Assembly: GCA_028285415.1 (NCBI GenBank)
Contig: JANQPF010000010.1
Coordinates: 62,001 to 126,000, forward strand
DNA length: 64,000 nt
Direction of reading: 5' to 3'
DNA from: Pseudomonadales bacterium
GTDB taxonomy: Bacteria > Pseudomonadota > Gammaproteobacteria > Pseudomonadales > Azotimanducaceae
The notes under the pieces are model-generated. The model made no database searches and was not told where the DNA came from. It saw only the letters and a program-made list of their open reading frames with translations. Position numbers and translations under genes: made by a program. Positions 34,113 through 43,162 of the stretch are shown here, piece by piece; position 1 is the stretch's first letter, and each line of letters opens with the position of its first letter.

Positions 34113-36013
34113 GCGAAGTGAAGCCTGATGTGCCATATGGCGGTCTAGTCATGCTGCTGGGTGTTGCGCTGTCCATATTCCAACTCTGGCAGCCACTCGT
34201 CGGATTTCTACCGCCTGGGGTGGTGCCGTTTGAAGCGGTTCTGGGTCTGCAACCCGCCACGTATCTGCGTCCGACCCATCTCGCCTGGATCCTGTGTCTC
34301 GGCTACCTGATCTATCCGCTGGGGCAGGGTAGAGCCCTGCGGGCTCTCGATCTGGTTGTCATCGGGTTGGTTGTGATTGCCGCGTGGCGCGTGCTCGCAT
34401 TCGACTATCAGGGATTGGATCATCTGCTTTATGGCCTTGAGCCCGTCGACTTTGTTGCGGGTCTCGTTCTGCTCGTTGCCACCCTCGAGCTTGCGCGCCG
34501 CGCGGTGGGACCGGTCATGATGATCATTGGCCTGGTCTTCCTCCTATATGGCGCTTTCGGTAACTATCTGCCGGACGTGCTGGCGACGCGTGGCTTCAGC
34601 TTCGAGCGGATCGTGCGCTTTCAGGTGTATACCCAGGCGGGGCTTTTGGGTGCCCCTATTGGCATCGCCGCCGGTGCCGTTTTCATGTTTGTGCTCTTCG
34701 GCGCCTTCCTGCAGGTCACCGGCGCTGGAAAATTCCTCATCGATCTGTCGTTTGCCGCGGCGGGCCGGTTTCGCGGCGGCCCTGCCAAAGCGAGCGTGCT
34801 GGCGTCCGCAGCCATGGGATCGATATCGGGCAGCGCCATCGCGAACACCGTGACCACGGGCTCGCTGACCATTCCGATGATGAAGCAGCTCGGCTACAAG
34901 CCCGAGGAGGCTGCCGGTATCGAAGCGGCGGCGAGCACAGGCGGTCAGATCATGCCGCCCATCATGGGGGCCGGCGCGTTTGTCATGGCCGAGTTCACCA
35001 AGACCGCCTACGGTGACATCGTATGGATGAGTCTCGTTCCGGCGCTCCTGTACTTCACCTCGGTACTGCTATACGTCCACATCATGGCCGCCAAGGCAGG
35101 GTTTACCGGAATGCGGGACACCGCGGCCGTATGGCGGGTGGTGCGTGAAGGCGCGCAGTTTCTTTTGCCGCTCGTACTGATAACGCTGCTGTTACTACAA
35201 AACTACTCACCGGTCCTGGTTGGCGTGGCGGGGTGCGCAGCAGTCGTCGCCGCGAGCCTGATTCGCAAACATACCCGAGTATCGTTTCGCGACATCGCCG
35301 ATGCCCTCTACACTGGCGCACGCCTGGCGGTGCCGATTTCCATTGCCTGCGCGGTTGCCGGGATTGTCGTCGGCACAATAGGCCAGACCGGCGTTGGCCT
35401 GCAGTTCACTGAGAGCGTTGTTGGATTGAGTGACGGCAGGCTCTGGCTTGCCCTCGTGCTCGTGGCCGTTGCTGCGCTGGTCCTGGGCATGGGCTTGCCC
35501 GCAACGGCTGCCTACATCGTGCTTGCGGTGATGACCGGACCCGCGTTGCAGGAACTTGGTCTTGCGCTCATCACGGCTCACATGATCATCTTCTGGTTGT
35601 CGCAGACTTCCAACGTCACCCCACCGATTGCGCTGGCTGCTTTTGCTGGAGCAGGTGTGGCTGGTGCTCGACCGATGAGTGCCGCCGTTGAAGCCTTCAA
35701 GCTCGCGAACGGCCTGTTTGTCATCCCGCTGATGATGGCGTACTCGACGTTGTTGCTGGCGGGAGAAAACGGCTGGGGGGACGTGCTGGAGGCCGCGGGC
35801 ATCACGCTTGCCTTGATTCTCATGATTGCAATGACGGTTGAACGGTATCTTTTCACCGCTATGCCCAAAGCCTGGCTACCCGTCTGCGTAATCAGCGTGA
35901 TTCTTCTACTAGTCCCTTTCGGGCCGGTTCGCTGGGGTGGCGTCCTGCTGGCGCTTGTTGTGCTGGCGTTCAATTTTCAGGCTTCGCGGCGGGCGTCTAT
36001 CCAGCCGGAATAA
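34109..36013 (+). CDS. TRAP transporter fused permease (4TM + 12TM)
   Basis: 634-residue inner-membrane protein combining the small (DctQ-like) and large (DctM-like) TRAP permease units, as in all TAXI systems. The DctM-like part has the glycine-rich blocks SAAMGSISGSAIANTVTTGSLTIPMMK and AAASTGGQIMPPIMGAGAFVMAEF, and the second-repeat counterpart GLPATAAYIVLAV and SQTSNVTPPIALAAFAGAG. The start is a GTG overlapping the TAXI stop. It ends in a hydrophobic, basic tail. The sodium-coupled substrate is unknown. Confidence 0.9.
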   Translation: MSEVKPDVPYGGLVMLLGVALSIFQLWQPLVGFLPPGVVPFEAVLGLQPATYLRPTHLAWILCLGYLIYPLGQGRALRALDLVVIGLVVIAAWRVLAFDYQGLDHLLYGLEPVDFVAGLVLLVATLELARRAVGPVMMIIGLVFLLYGAFGNYLPDVLATRGFSFERIVRFQVYTQAGLLGAPIGIAAGAVFMFVLFGAFLQVTGAGKFLIDLSFAAAGRFRGGPAKASVLASAAMGSISGSAIANTVTTGSLTIPMMKQLGYKPEEAAGIEAAASTGGQIMPPIMGAGAFVMAEFTKTAYGDIVWMSLVPALLYFTSVLLYVHIMAAKAGFTGMRDTAAVWRVVREGAQFLLPLVLITLLLLQNYSPVLVGVAGCAAVVAASLIRKHTRVSFRDIADALYTGARLAVPISIACAVAGIVVGTIGQTGVGLQFTESVVGLSDGRLWLALVLVAVAALVLGMGLPATAAYIVLAVMTGPALQELGLALITAHMIIFWLSQTSNVTPPIALAAFAGAGVAGARPMSAAVEAFKLANGLFVIPLMMAYSTLLLAGENGWGDVLEAAGITLALILMIAMTVERYLFTAMPKAWLPVCVISVILLLVPFGPVRWGGVLLALVVLAFNFQASRRASIQPE

Positions 36014-36101
36014 CCCGCACCTGCGCGCATGCGATTGTGTGTGTCAGCCAATCACCGTTAATATGACCGAGTCCCGTTCGTTTTTTTCACGGTAGCCGCA
36101 C

Positions 36102-39100
36102 ATGGCTGACATTTTCGTTTCCTACGCAAGACAAAACGCCACACAGGCCCGCGAAATACAAGGGGAACTGGAGCAGGTCGGTTATTCCGTGTGGATGGAT
36201 GACGAGCTCCCGGTCCATCGTGCGTATGCCGAGGTCATCGAGGAACAGATACGGGAAGTTGCCGCAGTTCTGGTCATCTGGTCTGAAGATGCGCTCAAGT
36301 CCAAGTGGGTGAGGGCCGAAGCAGAGCTCGGGTTGGGGCATGACAAGCTGGTCCAAGTGAGCCTGGACGGTACCTTGCCGCCGATTCCCTTCAACCAGAT
36401 GGAGTGCGCCATGCTGACCGATGGCGCGCTTACAACACAGTCCCCCGGCTGGCAGAAATTGATGGATGGGCTGGAGGCCATTCGTCACTCGGAACGTGTG
36501 TCATCCGGTCCGAGACTAAGGCAAATCACCGTCATGTCTTGTCGCATCGATGTGGATCCCGACGTTGCCAGAGATCCAGAAACGATGCATAGCCTCATCC
36601 CCCGTACCCGGGATCGGGTCAGCGAAATCGTCGAGGCGCACAACGGCTACCTGGCCAGCCGGATTGGCCAGAACATCGTCGCCTATTTTGGCTACCCGAG
36701 CGGCCTCGAATTTGCTGCCGGCAATGCCGTGCAGGCGGGATTGACCATCGCGGATACAGTGCGGGGGCATACGGGCGATCTGCAGGTGGCTTTCCGTATC
36801 GGCGTCCACACCGGTTCGGCTGTCATCAGTCCGGATACGAATGAGGTGGTGGGAGATCTACCGGACGTTGCGACGAGTTTGCAAGCGGCAGCGGCGCCAA
36901 ACAGCGTTTGTGTATCGGAGCCAGTGCGGAACCTTCTGGCGGGTGCGGTGGAGACCGTACCTCTCGCGGAAGCTTTCCGTGACGAATCGCAGCGCGCCTA
37001 TCGCGTCGTGCCGACAACGCGGGGCACCATCAGCGATCGCTTCGGTCAGAGTGATGCGTCGAGATTTGTGGGACGCCAGGAAGAGCTGCAAATGCTGCTT
37101 GGACGTTGGTCGAAGGTGCGTGAGGGCATGGGCCAGGTGGTTGTTCTTCTGGGGGAGCCCGGCATTGGCAAGAGCAGGCTGATCCGCGAGTTTCGTTCGG
37201 CCATTCAGGCAGACAACCACGTTTGGGTCCAGGCAGGCGGCGACCCGCTGCACGTCAGTTCCCCGTTTTTTGCTGCTCAACAGCTGGTCGCGAACAGGGA
37301 AGATTCGAGTCCACGATGGATGGCGGAGGGCATGGGTGAGCTACGGCGGGCTTTGGAAGAGGCCGGGTCGGACCTGTCTCACGAGACCCTCGGCCTCGAT
37401 GGTAGGCGTGACCAGCGCAGCCCCAAGGAAAAACGCGACAGGGTGCTGAATGCATCATTGGATTGGGTCTTCAGCACGCCAGCCGATACGCCTTTGTTGC
37501 TGGTCATCGAAGATCTGCACTGGCTGGATCCATCAACCACAGAACTGATCCAGCTGGTTGCGGAGCAGGGCGCTACGGTACCTGTGTTCCTCGTCTGTAC
37601 CACGCGCGCGGAGGGACGACCCACCTGGCCTTCTCGCCATCACCACCTGCAGATCAACATGGACAGGCTCAGCGAAAGCGAAACGCTCGATCTGATCGGC
37701 AGCTGCGGTGGCAGCGACGCGCTCGAACAGACCGTGATGACTGCCATTGTCGATCGGGCCGGTGGCGTGCCGCTCTTCGTGGAGGAGCTGACCCGGCTGT
37801 TGATCGAGCGTGGAGAAGCCGTGCAGAGCGATATACCGTTCACGTTGCAGGACTCTCTGCAGGCGCGATTGGACAGTCTCGGGCCGGTAGCGTCCCAGCT
37901 TGCACAGCTGGGTGCGGTGGTCGGCAAGCGTTTTTCCTACGAGCTGATCCACGCACTATCGAATATGCGCGAAGCTGCAGTACGCTCAGGATTGGTTGCG
38001 TTGGCAGACGCGGATCTGCTGCAGGTGCGAGGCAGAATCCCCGACATCGAATATGAGTTCAAGCACGCGCTCATCAAAGATGTTGCCTATAACTCGTTTC
38101 TGACAGAGCAACGTAAAGACATCCACGCGCGGGTCGCGGAGTGGCTGATTGCGAAAGATCCCCTGCTGGAAGCTGAACATCCGGATGTCCTCGCCGTGCA
38201 CTGGGCCGGTGCGCAACAACACGACAAGGCTGTCACAGCATGGAAGCAGGCTGCCCGGCTTGCCGTCGTGCGGCATGCATACCAGGAAGCCGAACAAAAC
38301 TACCGCGCCGCCTTGCAGCATGTTGAAAAGCTGGACGACTCCTCGGAGCGCGATGCGATGAAACTCAGACTGCAAAACGCGCTCGTGGCAGCCATGCAGA
38401 TTACACATGGCTATTCAGCCGACGTGACACAGGCGGCGACGCGCGCTTCCAGTCAACTGGCTGAGGTCGGAGATGACCGGGCCGCACAGTACAAGCATCT
38501 GCATGAAGCGTGGGCGGCAGCCTCGAGCGCCGGGGAGTACTTGATTTCCAAAGGCGTAGCCGAGCGGCTGCTGTCTCTGGCGCAGCTGATAGGACGGCCA
38601 CGGGAGTTGGCTGGGGCTTACATGGCGCTTGTGACGACGCTGTTTCGAACCGGAGACCTCGCCGGCGCCGAGAGAGCATTCAGTGAGGCCAAGCCTTTCT
38701 TTGCCGCCCCTGAGTTTGCGCGTCTCGGCGGGGCGATCGCCCAGTCTTATGGCAACGCGGCAATAAATGCGCTGATCATGGGCCTGGAAGTGGAAACTCT
38801 CGAACGACTGAACGTCATCAGTCAGCGTGCGGATACCAGTGAAAATCCCTATGACGCTGCCTTTTTGCTGCATATGTCTGGCCGAGTGCATCTCATGCTT
38901 GCCAACCGCGAGGAAGCCCAGGCGCGCGCGTTACGATGTATCGAAATTTCAACAGAACAGGGCTACCCGCAATTCGCAGCCACGGGCAGCGTGGTTCTGG
39001 GTCGTGCCAAGGCTGAGCTCGGCAAGCTCGATGAGGGACTGACGCTCATCCAGGATGGTCTGGAGCAGCTTCGCAAGACGGGCAATCGCGCCGCGCTGAC

Positions 39101-39371
39101 GCACTATATGAATTGGCTTGCACAAACCCACGAAGAGCGAGGCGAGTTGCCTGACGCTTTGTCATGCATCGACCAGGCGCTGACCGTCAACCCGAACGAG
39201 ATTTGTTATCGCCCGGAGAGCTTTAGTATCAAAGCCGAAATCAGCATGAAAATGGACGACCTTGCAGCTGCCCGTGACAACGTCCAAGCGGCCATCGTCC
39301 TGGCCGATCAGATCGGGGCTGCGCGGTATCTCGAGGAAGCCCGCAAACTCGAGTTGCGTCTGACAAACTAA
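36102..39371 (+). CDS. TIR / degenerate class III cyclase / STAND ATPase / TPR protein
   Basis: 1089-residue multidomain protein. TIR (about 1-135) opens with MADIFVSYARQNA, and the W69-V-R-A-E73 element has the catalytic-Glu layout of TIR NADases (SARM1: WVHKE). The cyclase homology domain (about 140-310) has lost both metal aspartates: the FCD element is SCR (R148) and GDG is GQN (Q190), while AYFGYP and RIGVHTG are kept. The AAA/STAND ATPase (about 325-620) has Walker A GEPGIGKS (near 350) and Walker B LLLVIEDLHWLD. A TPR array runs from about 640 to the end. Likely a signalling or defence switch with an inactive cyclase fold as a nucleotide sensor. It appears transcribed alone. Confidence 0.85.
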   Translation: MADIFVSYARQNATQAREIQGELEQVGYSVWMDDELPVHRAYAEVIEEQIREVAAVLVIWSEDALKSKWVRAEAELGLGHDKLVQVSLDGTLPPIPFNQMECAMLTDGALTTQSPGWQKLMDGLEAIRHSERVSSGPRLRQITVMSCRIDVDPDVARDPETMHSLIPRTRDRVSEIVEAHNGYLASRIGQNIVAYFGYPSGLEFAAGNAVQAGLTIADTVRGHTGDLQVAFRIGVHTGSAVISPDTNEVVGDLPDVATSLQAAAAPNSVCVSEPVRNLLAGAVETVPLAEAFRDESQRAYRVVPTTRGTISDRFGQSDASRFVGRQEELQMLLGRWSKVREGMGQVVVLLGEPGIGKSRLIREFRSAIQADNHVWVQAGGDPLHVSSPFFAAQQLVANREDSSPRWMAEGMGELRRALEEAGSDLSHETLGLDGRRDQRSPKEKRDRVLNASLDWVFSTPADTPLLLVIEDLHWLDPSTTELIQLVAEQGATVPVFLVCTTRAEGRPTWPSRHHHLQINMDRLSESETLDLIGSCGGSDALEQTVMTAIVDRAGGVPLFVEELTRLLIERGEAVQSDIPFTLQDSLQARLDSLGPVASQLAQLGAVVGKRFSYELIHALSNMREAAVRSGLVALADADLLQVRGRIPDIEYEFKHALIKDVAYNSFLTEQRKDIHARVAEWLIAKDPLLEAEHPDVLAVHWAGAQQHDKAVTAWKQAARLAVVRHAYQEAEQNYRAALQHVEKLDDSSERDAMKLRLQNALVAAMQITHGYSADVTQAATRASSQLAEVGDDRAAQYKHLHEAWAAASSAGEYLISKGVAERLLSLAQLIGRPRELAGAYMALVTTLFRTGDLAGAERAFSEAKPFFAAPEFARLGGAIAQSYGNAAINALIMGLEVETLERLNVISQRADTSENPYDAAFLLHMSGRVHLMLANREEAQARALRCIEISTEQGYPQFAATGSVVLGRAKAELGKLDEGLTLIQDGLEQLRKTGNRAALTHYMNWLAQTHEERGELPDALSCIDQALTVNPNEICYRPESFSIKAEISMKMDDLAAARDNVQAAIVLADQIGAARYLEEARKLELRLTN

Positions 39372-39381
39372 TTCACGCGGT

Positions 39382-39813
39382 TCATGCGATCTTGTTTGCT
39401 TCGCCGCTCACAACTTCATCTGCTTTTGATTGTGTTGTCTCGTTGAACGCTCCGGTGGAGATCAGCCAGATTCCCTTTCCTTTGCTCGCTTTGTTCGGCA
39501 CAGCGCTGAAAGTACCGCGTAGTACCTGTCTCGGATTTCCGCTGGCGTCCTTGTCGACGGATACGAATTTGATATCCGCTTCGAGATCATCCGCGCCGAA
39601 TCCGTCTTTGCGTGGTCCGAAAGTGCCGGTTAGCGTAAATCGGCTCACGGTCAAATACGAATTACCGTCTAACAAGGTGTTGGTAGAGGTGTGAAAGCCG
39701 GTAATTTTCCCCTGCGCGTCTATGTCCATGACTCCGACACCAACAAGATGGAACTGGTTGCCGAGCTGCATGGCGACGCCATTGAAACGATAGGCATATT
39801 TTCCGCTGTACAT
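39382..39813 (-). CDS. Hypothetical protein
   Basis: 143-residue protein, unrecognised, predicted soluble. Composition is beta-rich with repeated short strands (GKYAYRFNGVAMQLG, VGVGVMDIDAQGKITGFHT, LTGTFGPRKDGFGA, QVLRGTFSAVPNK), suggesting a small beta-barrel. There is a good ribosome site (GGGAGA) before the ATG. No signal peptide. It is convergent with the TIR gene with a gap of ten bases and divergent from the 72-residue gene. Confidence 0.6.
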   Translation of the reverse strand: MYSGKYAYRFNGVAMQLGNQFHLVGVGVMDIDAQGKITGFHTSTNTLLDGNSYLTVSRFTLTGTFGPRKDGFGADDLEADIKFVSVDKDASGNPRQVLRGTFSAVPNKASKGKGIWLISTGAFNETTQSKADEVVSGEANKIA

Positions 39814-39843
39814 ACTTCCGTCTCCCTTGGGTTGTTTTGTCAG

Positions 39844-39872
39844 TTGTCAAGTAACCTTAATTCCTAGATACT
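39844..39872 (+). promoter_or_regulatory. Sigma-70-like promoter of the 72-residue gene
   Basis: TTGTCA (39844-39849), a 17-nt spacer and GATACT (39867-39872) give 5/6 and 4/6 matches. The predicted leader of about 66 nt can form two short hairpins, GCAAACG/CGCTTGC (one mismatch) and CGCC/GGCG, before the AAAGGAG ribosome site. Confidence 0.4.
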
Positions 39873-39944
39873 TTGGCTGCAAACGGAATTCGCTTGCACA
39901 AGACGCCATGAAGGCGAAAAGAGCAACTAAACAAAGGAGCGAAC

Positions 39945-40163
39945 ATGGCTAGCCGGAACTTTGGTAAAAGCCTGGCCCATAGGGGCGGCCCCATCATCAT
40001 GTGTGATGACCCGGATCCTCACCTGACAGATGTGCAACTGGCGGCGCTGCATGAATGCAAGCACGAGATTCTCGCATCCATTTTTCGTCTTTATCAGACG
40101 GTGCCGCAGCCGATTGCAGACAAGATTCTGAGCAAATACATCAAGCTGCCAGTGGACGATTGA
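39945..40163 (+). CDS. Small hypothetical protein
   Basis: 72 residues, soluble, not recognised. It has a CDDPDPHLTD stretch followed by a helical segment (VQLAALHECKHEILASIFRLYQTV) with one His-Glu-Cys-Lys-His cluster that might bind metal. AAAGGAG lies 5 nt before the ATG, which supports expression. It stands alone between divergent and convergent minus-strand genes. Confidence 0.55.
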   Translation: MASRNFGKSLAHRGGPIIMCDDPDPHLTDVQLAALHECKHEILASIFRLYQTVPQPIADKILSKYIKLPVDD

Positions 40164-40212
40164 CCGCAGAGTTGATCACGCCGGCGGCGCCAGCTGTGCG
40201 CGGCTAGCCCGG

Positions 40213-40776
40213 CTATGGCTGCAGGTCGTAGTAGTCGGGTAGCTCGCTGCGCTCGATCGGCGTCAGCGTTGTCATCGGATCTTCGCCGAAGTAGATGTCT
40301 TCGCCGACCAGTTTGGCATCGGGGTCAGCCGGCCATACGGTGATGAGCTGCGCATCGGAGAGCCAGAGCTCGTGGCTCTCCACAGGCTGTCCGTTGACCT
40401 CGGTGACGCCCATCATCTGCAGCGCAGCCGCCGGGTAGACCTGACGCACCTGACCCTCGGTGATGACACCACCGTCGTCGACGATGATCCGATCGAGTAC
40501 CACCTGAAACTGCTGGCCGCCGGTGGTGAACATGTTCGAGTAGAAACCCGCCACCGCTTCGTAGCCTTCGAGGACCATGTTCTCCGGTCCCACCCGCCAG
40601 AAATGGTAGACGGGCTGTGCCGTCAACGTGGCCATGAGCGGCTCGAGGCGGCCGTTGATTTCCGCCTCCATGTGGTTGGCCACCTCTTCCAGAAGTTTCT
40701 TGTGGCGCGGGTTCTCGGTCTCGGCCGCGCGTTCGCGAAGTTTGAGCCAGCTCGAGTGTGGATCGAATCGGGTCAT
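40213..40776 (-). CDS. SnoaL/NTF2-like protein (last gene of the carotenoid-oxygenase operon)
   Basis: 187-residue member of the NTF2-like superfamily. The helical start (WLKLRERAAETENPRHKKLLEEVANHMEAEING) is followed by the beta-sheet wall (VYHFWRVGPENMVLEGYEAV; QVVLDRIIVDDGGVITEGQVRQVYP). The cone-shaped pocket of this fold usually binds small hydrophobic substrates and may act as isomerase, cyclase or dehydratase. It follows the cupin-like gene by 4 nt. The exact reaction is unknown. Three other SnoaL-like genes lie within 5 kb. Confidence 0.65.
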   Translation of the reverse strand: MTRFDPHSSWLKLRERAAETENPRHKKLLEEVANHMEAEINGRLEPLMATLTAQPVYHFWRVGPENMVLEGYEAVAGFYSNMFTTGGQQFQVVLDRIIVDDGGVITEGQVRQVYPAAALQMMGVTEVNGQPVESHELWLSDAQLITVWPADPDAKLVGEDIYFGEDPMTTLTPIERSELPDYYDLQP

Positions 40777-40780
40777 TGTC

Positions 40781-41227
40781 TCAGCTCATGGTCGATGCAG
40801 ACGAACCGAGTGTCTCACGGTTGGCGAGCCATTGCTCGTGATGCACGAACGTCTCGTCGTCCCAGAAGCCCCAGTCCTGGCACTTGGGTCCGGTGATGAG
40901 AAATGTCCAGACGGGACCGGGATCACGCAGCTGCACGATGTGTTGGTGTCGGGCTGACCGGAAGTGCGGTCGGAAACGTTTGACAACCCGCGCATCCTCG
41001 GCGGGTGTGCGCTCCACGTAGCTTTTCAACGGCAGCGTCACGAACCACCAGGGGTGATCGTGGAACGCGCGATCGTCGTCGCCTTTGTGAAACTTGTGCA
41101 GGCGCAGCGTGAAGCCGCACCAGAGGATCCAGCGCTCGAGGTAAGGCTCACCGTCGTCGAGTACCAGATCGTGAGTCACGCCGAAGCGGTGGCCGCGAAG
41201 GGTCGCGACCTTCTCGAAAAAAGCCAC
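40781..41227 (-). CDS. Cupin-like protein
   Basis: 148 residues. The central HKFHKGDDDRAFHDHPWWFVTLPL segment carries four histidines, HxxHK-type and FHDHPW, as in cupin metal sites. A later histidine cluster follows in HFRSARHQHIVQL. These could bind iron, so a small dioxygenase is possible. It sits immediately after the carotenoid oxygenase stop without any gap, so it is co-transcribed and perhaps translationally coupled. I cannot name a family with certainty. Confidence 0.6.
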   Translation of the reverse strand: MAFFEKVATLRGHRFGVTHDLVLDDGEPYLERWILWCGFTLRLHKFHKGDDDRAFHDHPWWFVTLPLKSYVERTPAEDARVVKRFRPHFRSARHQHIVQLRDPGPVWTFLITGPKCQDWGFWDDETFVHHEQWLANRETLGSSASTMS

Positions 41228-42679
41228 TTAGCAGAACACGTTGGGCGTGAAATACCCGTGGAACTGGTGCGGCACGTGGTGCTTGAGCGGCAGCCGGCAG
41301 ACCAACTCGGTGACGTTGTCCGCCCGGTACACCTGCAGCTCGGACCTGTGCTGGAAGCCGTCGTAGACCACCTCGAGCAGGTAGCCGTCGTCTTCGCGAG
41401 TGGCGCCCGCGGCGGGTGCGAAGAGCGGCTCGGAGCCATAGTAGCCCGGCGGCAGCGTCACCAGCGTTGCCTGACCGTCCTCCTCGAGGCGCTGAAAGCC
41501 GTTGAAAAAGCCGTTTGCGCCGTTGTCAACGGAGCAGGCCGTGTAGGTGACTTTGTTGGGTGAGCCGACCAGGTTCATGTTGAACGTCGGGAACTCACAC
41601 TCGGTTTCGCACATGTCGGTGGTCGTCATGCTGCCGTCCGCCGCGTTGAGAACATAACGTTTGAAGAACCCGCCGTTGAACCGGCTGTTCGGATTGAAAA
41701 TGTCCTCCAGAGTCGCGTTGGCCTCGAAGCCCGACTGATAGCAGCCGTCGACGACAATCTCGTCACCCCGTTCGTATGCGTTGCCGAAATGCACGATTGC
41801 ACCGTGGCCGGTTTCGAACGTCTGCTTGAGCTCCAGCGTGTCGAGATCGACGACAAGCACCCGCATCGGGATGTTTGGATCGTAGCCGACGACGTCCGAG
41901 ATCGTTTTGCGCCCGAGCATCACGCTGCCCATGCCGCTGAAGACGATCGAGCCGACGAAAAAGATGGCGTAGTGCTCGGTAATCACGAAGTCGTGACAGA
42001 ACGGAAAGTGGTCGAGCGGCACCTGCGCTTTCTTGTAGAGGCTGCCCTGGGGATTGATGCGGTAAATGTTCACGCAGGGTTGCGGGCCCTTGAGCGTCAT
42101 TCCGGAAATGCCGGCGCCAAAGTTGATGTAGTCGCCGGTCTTCGGGTGGACGCGCCCGTGAGCGCTGAATACCTGACTGCGGGCAAGCTCCCCTTCGTAG
42201 TCGAACTCGCCGACCGTGGTGAGATCAGACGGCTCCAGCTTCCAGGGATGCCCGCCCTCGTTCAGCGCAAGGAGGTGACCGCCGTGAAAGATGGTGTTCG
42301 TGTTGGCGGGGTTCGCCGGTGACTTGCCGAGGTTGGCAAAAAAGCCGCCTGGGATCTGCGTGCCGAAGCCGCGGTACTTGATGTTCTGGGCTTCGGTTTC
42401 TTCCACATATTTGGGCGTACGGACGTATGCGTTCTTGAAGTGCGCTTTGCCGTCACGGAACGTGTACGCGCACAACATCCCGTCGCCGTCGAACCAGTGG
42501 CCGTACTTGGTCTCGCCGATGCGCTGTCGGCCCGGGCCGTTGCGAAAGAAGGTGCCGGTCAGGTCTGCGGGAATCTCACCTTCGTAGTCGTCGATCCAGT
42601 AGCTGTACTCTTCGTCCAGATTCTCCAGACCGCCGTGATGGCTCGGCGGCTCGTTCTGACCCAGTGCTCTTTCTGCCAT
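41228..42679 (-). CDS. Carotenoid-cleavage/lignostilbene-type dioxygenase (RPE65 family)
   Basis: 483-residue Fe(II) dioxygenase that splits conjugated C=C bonds in carotenoids, apocarotenoids, or stilbenes. The N-terminal strand GTFFRNGPGRQRIG and the DGDGMLCAYTF segment are diagnostic. The four iron-binding histidines are recognisable at FSAHGRVHPKTG, PFCHDFVIT, GAIVHFGNAYE and PHQFHGYF. The length is normal. GGAGAGGG lies upstream of the ATG. It is the middle gene of a five-gene minus-strand operon of SnoaL-like and cupin proteins. The lack of a signal peptide suggests a cytoplasmic substrate. Whether it acts on a terpenoid or an aromatic is open. Confidence 0.92.
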   Translation of the reverse strand: MAERALGQNEPPSHHGGLENLDEEYSYWIDDYEGEIPADLTGTFFRNGPGRQRIGETKYGHWFDGDGMLCAYTFRDGKAHFKNAYVRTPKYVEETEAQNIKYRGFGTQIPGGFFANLGKSPANPANTNTIFHGGHLLALNEGGHPWKLEPSDLTTVGEFDYEGELARSQVFSAHGRVHPKTGDYINFGAGISGMTLKGPQPCVNIYRINPQGSLYKKAQVPLDHFPFCHDFVITEHYAIFFVGSIVFSGMGSVMLGRKTISDVVGYDPNIPMRVLVVDLDTLELKQTFETGHGAIVHFGNAYERGDEIVVDGCYQSGFEANATLEDIFNPNSRFNGGFFKRYVLNAADGSMTTTDMCETECEFPTFNMNLVGSPNKVTYTACSVDNGANGFFNGFQRLEEDGQATLVTLPPGYYGSEPLFAPAAGATREDDGYLLEVVYDGFQHRSELQVYRADNVTELVCRLPLKHHVPHQFHGYFTPNVFC

Positions 42680-42710
42680 TGCTTACTGCCCTCTCCACAT
42701 AATCTTGCTC

Positions 42711-43142
42711 TCAGGCCGGATAACCGATCCAGTCACCGCTCATGTCCACCGGTCCGCGATACATGGCGTTGAAACGGCGCACGCTGAACTTCCAGGCGTC
42801 GTTCTCGCGAATCAATTCGTCATTATAAACCCCGGCCACGCGAAACGTATTCCCTTCCGCGTCTTTGATGTTCTCCTGCACGTAGAACCGTGCGGTGGCG
42901 GTATTGCCGTCGACGTTGATGATGCCGGGCTGGACCCAGTGCAGCACGTTGGGATAACCCGCCATGACAGCGCTCCAGAAAGCTTTGAGGTTGTCGCGGC
43001 CGGTGACCGGATCCATGTCTGCCGACAGGATCCAGGTGCCGTTCTCGGCGAACGTGTCACCCCAGATGTCGGCATTGCGCTGCATTACGCCGTCAGCGTA
43101 AATCTGCGCCAGCTGCTGGATCTCGAGAGTATCGTCGTTCAT
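42711..43142 (-). CDS. SnoaL-like nuclear transport factor 2 family protein
   Basis: 143-residue NTF2-fold protein. QQLAQIYADGVMQRNADIWGDTFAENGTWI and GRDNLKAFWSAVMAG match the SnoaL_4 pattern. The ATG at 43142 has AGGAG with a five-base spacer; an upstream frame extension to 43340 runs through the preceding gene and is not coding. It is the second gene of the operon and 20 nt after the first. Probably a small-molecule isomerase, dehydratase or binding protein. Confidence 0.75.
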   Translation of the reverse strand: MNDDTLEIQQLAQIYADGVMQRNADIWGDTFAENGTWILSADMDPVTGRDNLKAFWSAVMAGYPNVLHWVQPGIINVDGNTATARFYVQENIKDAEGNTFRVAGVYNDELIRENDAWKFSVRRFNAMYRGPVDMSGDWIGYPA

Positions 43143-43162
43143 TCGGGCTCCTGTGTTTTCGA

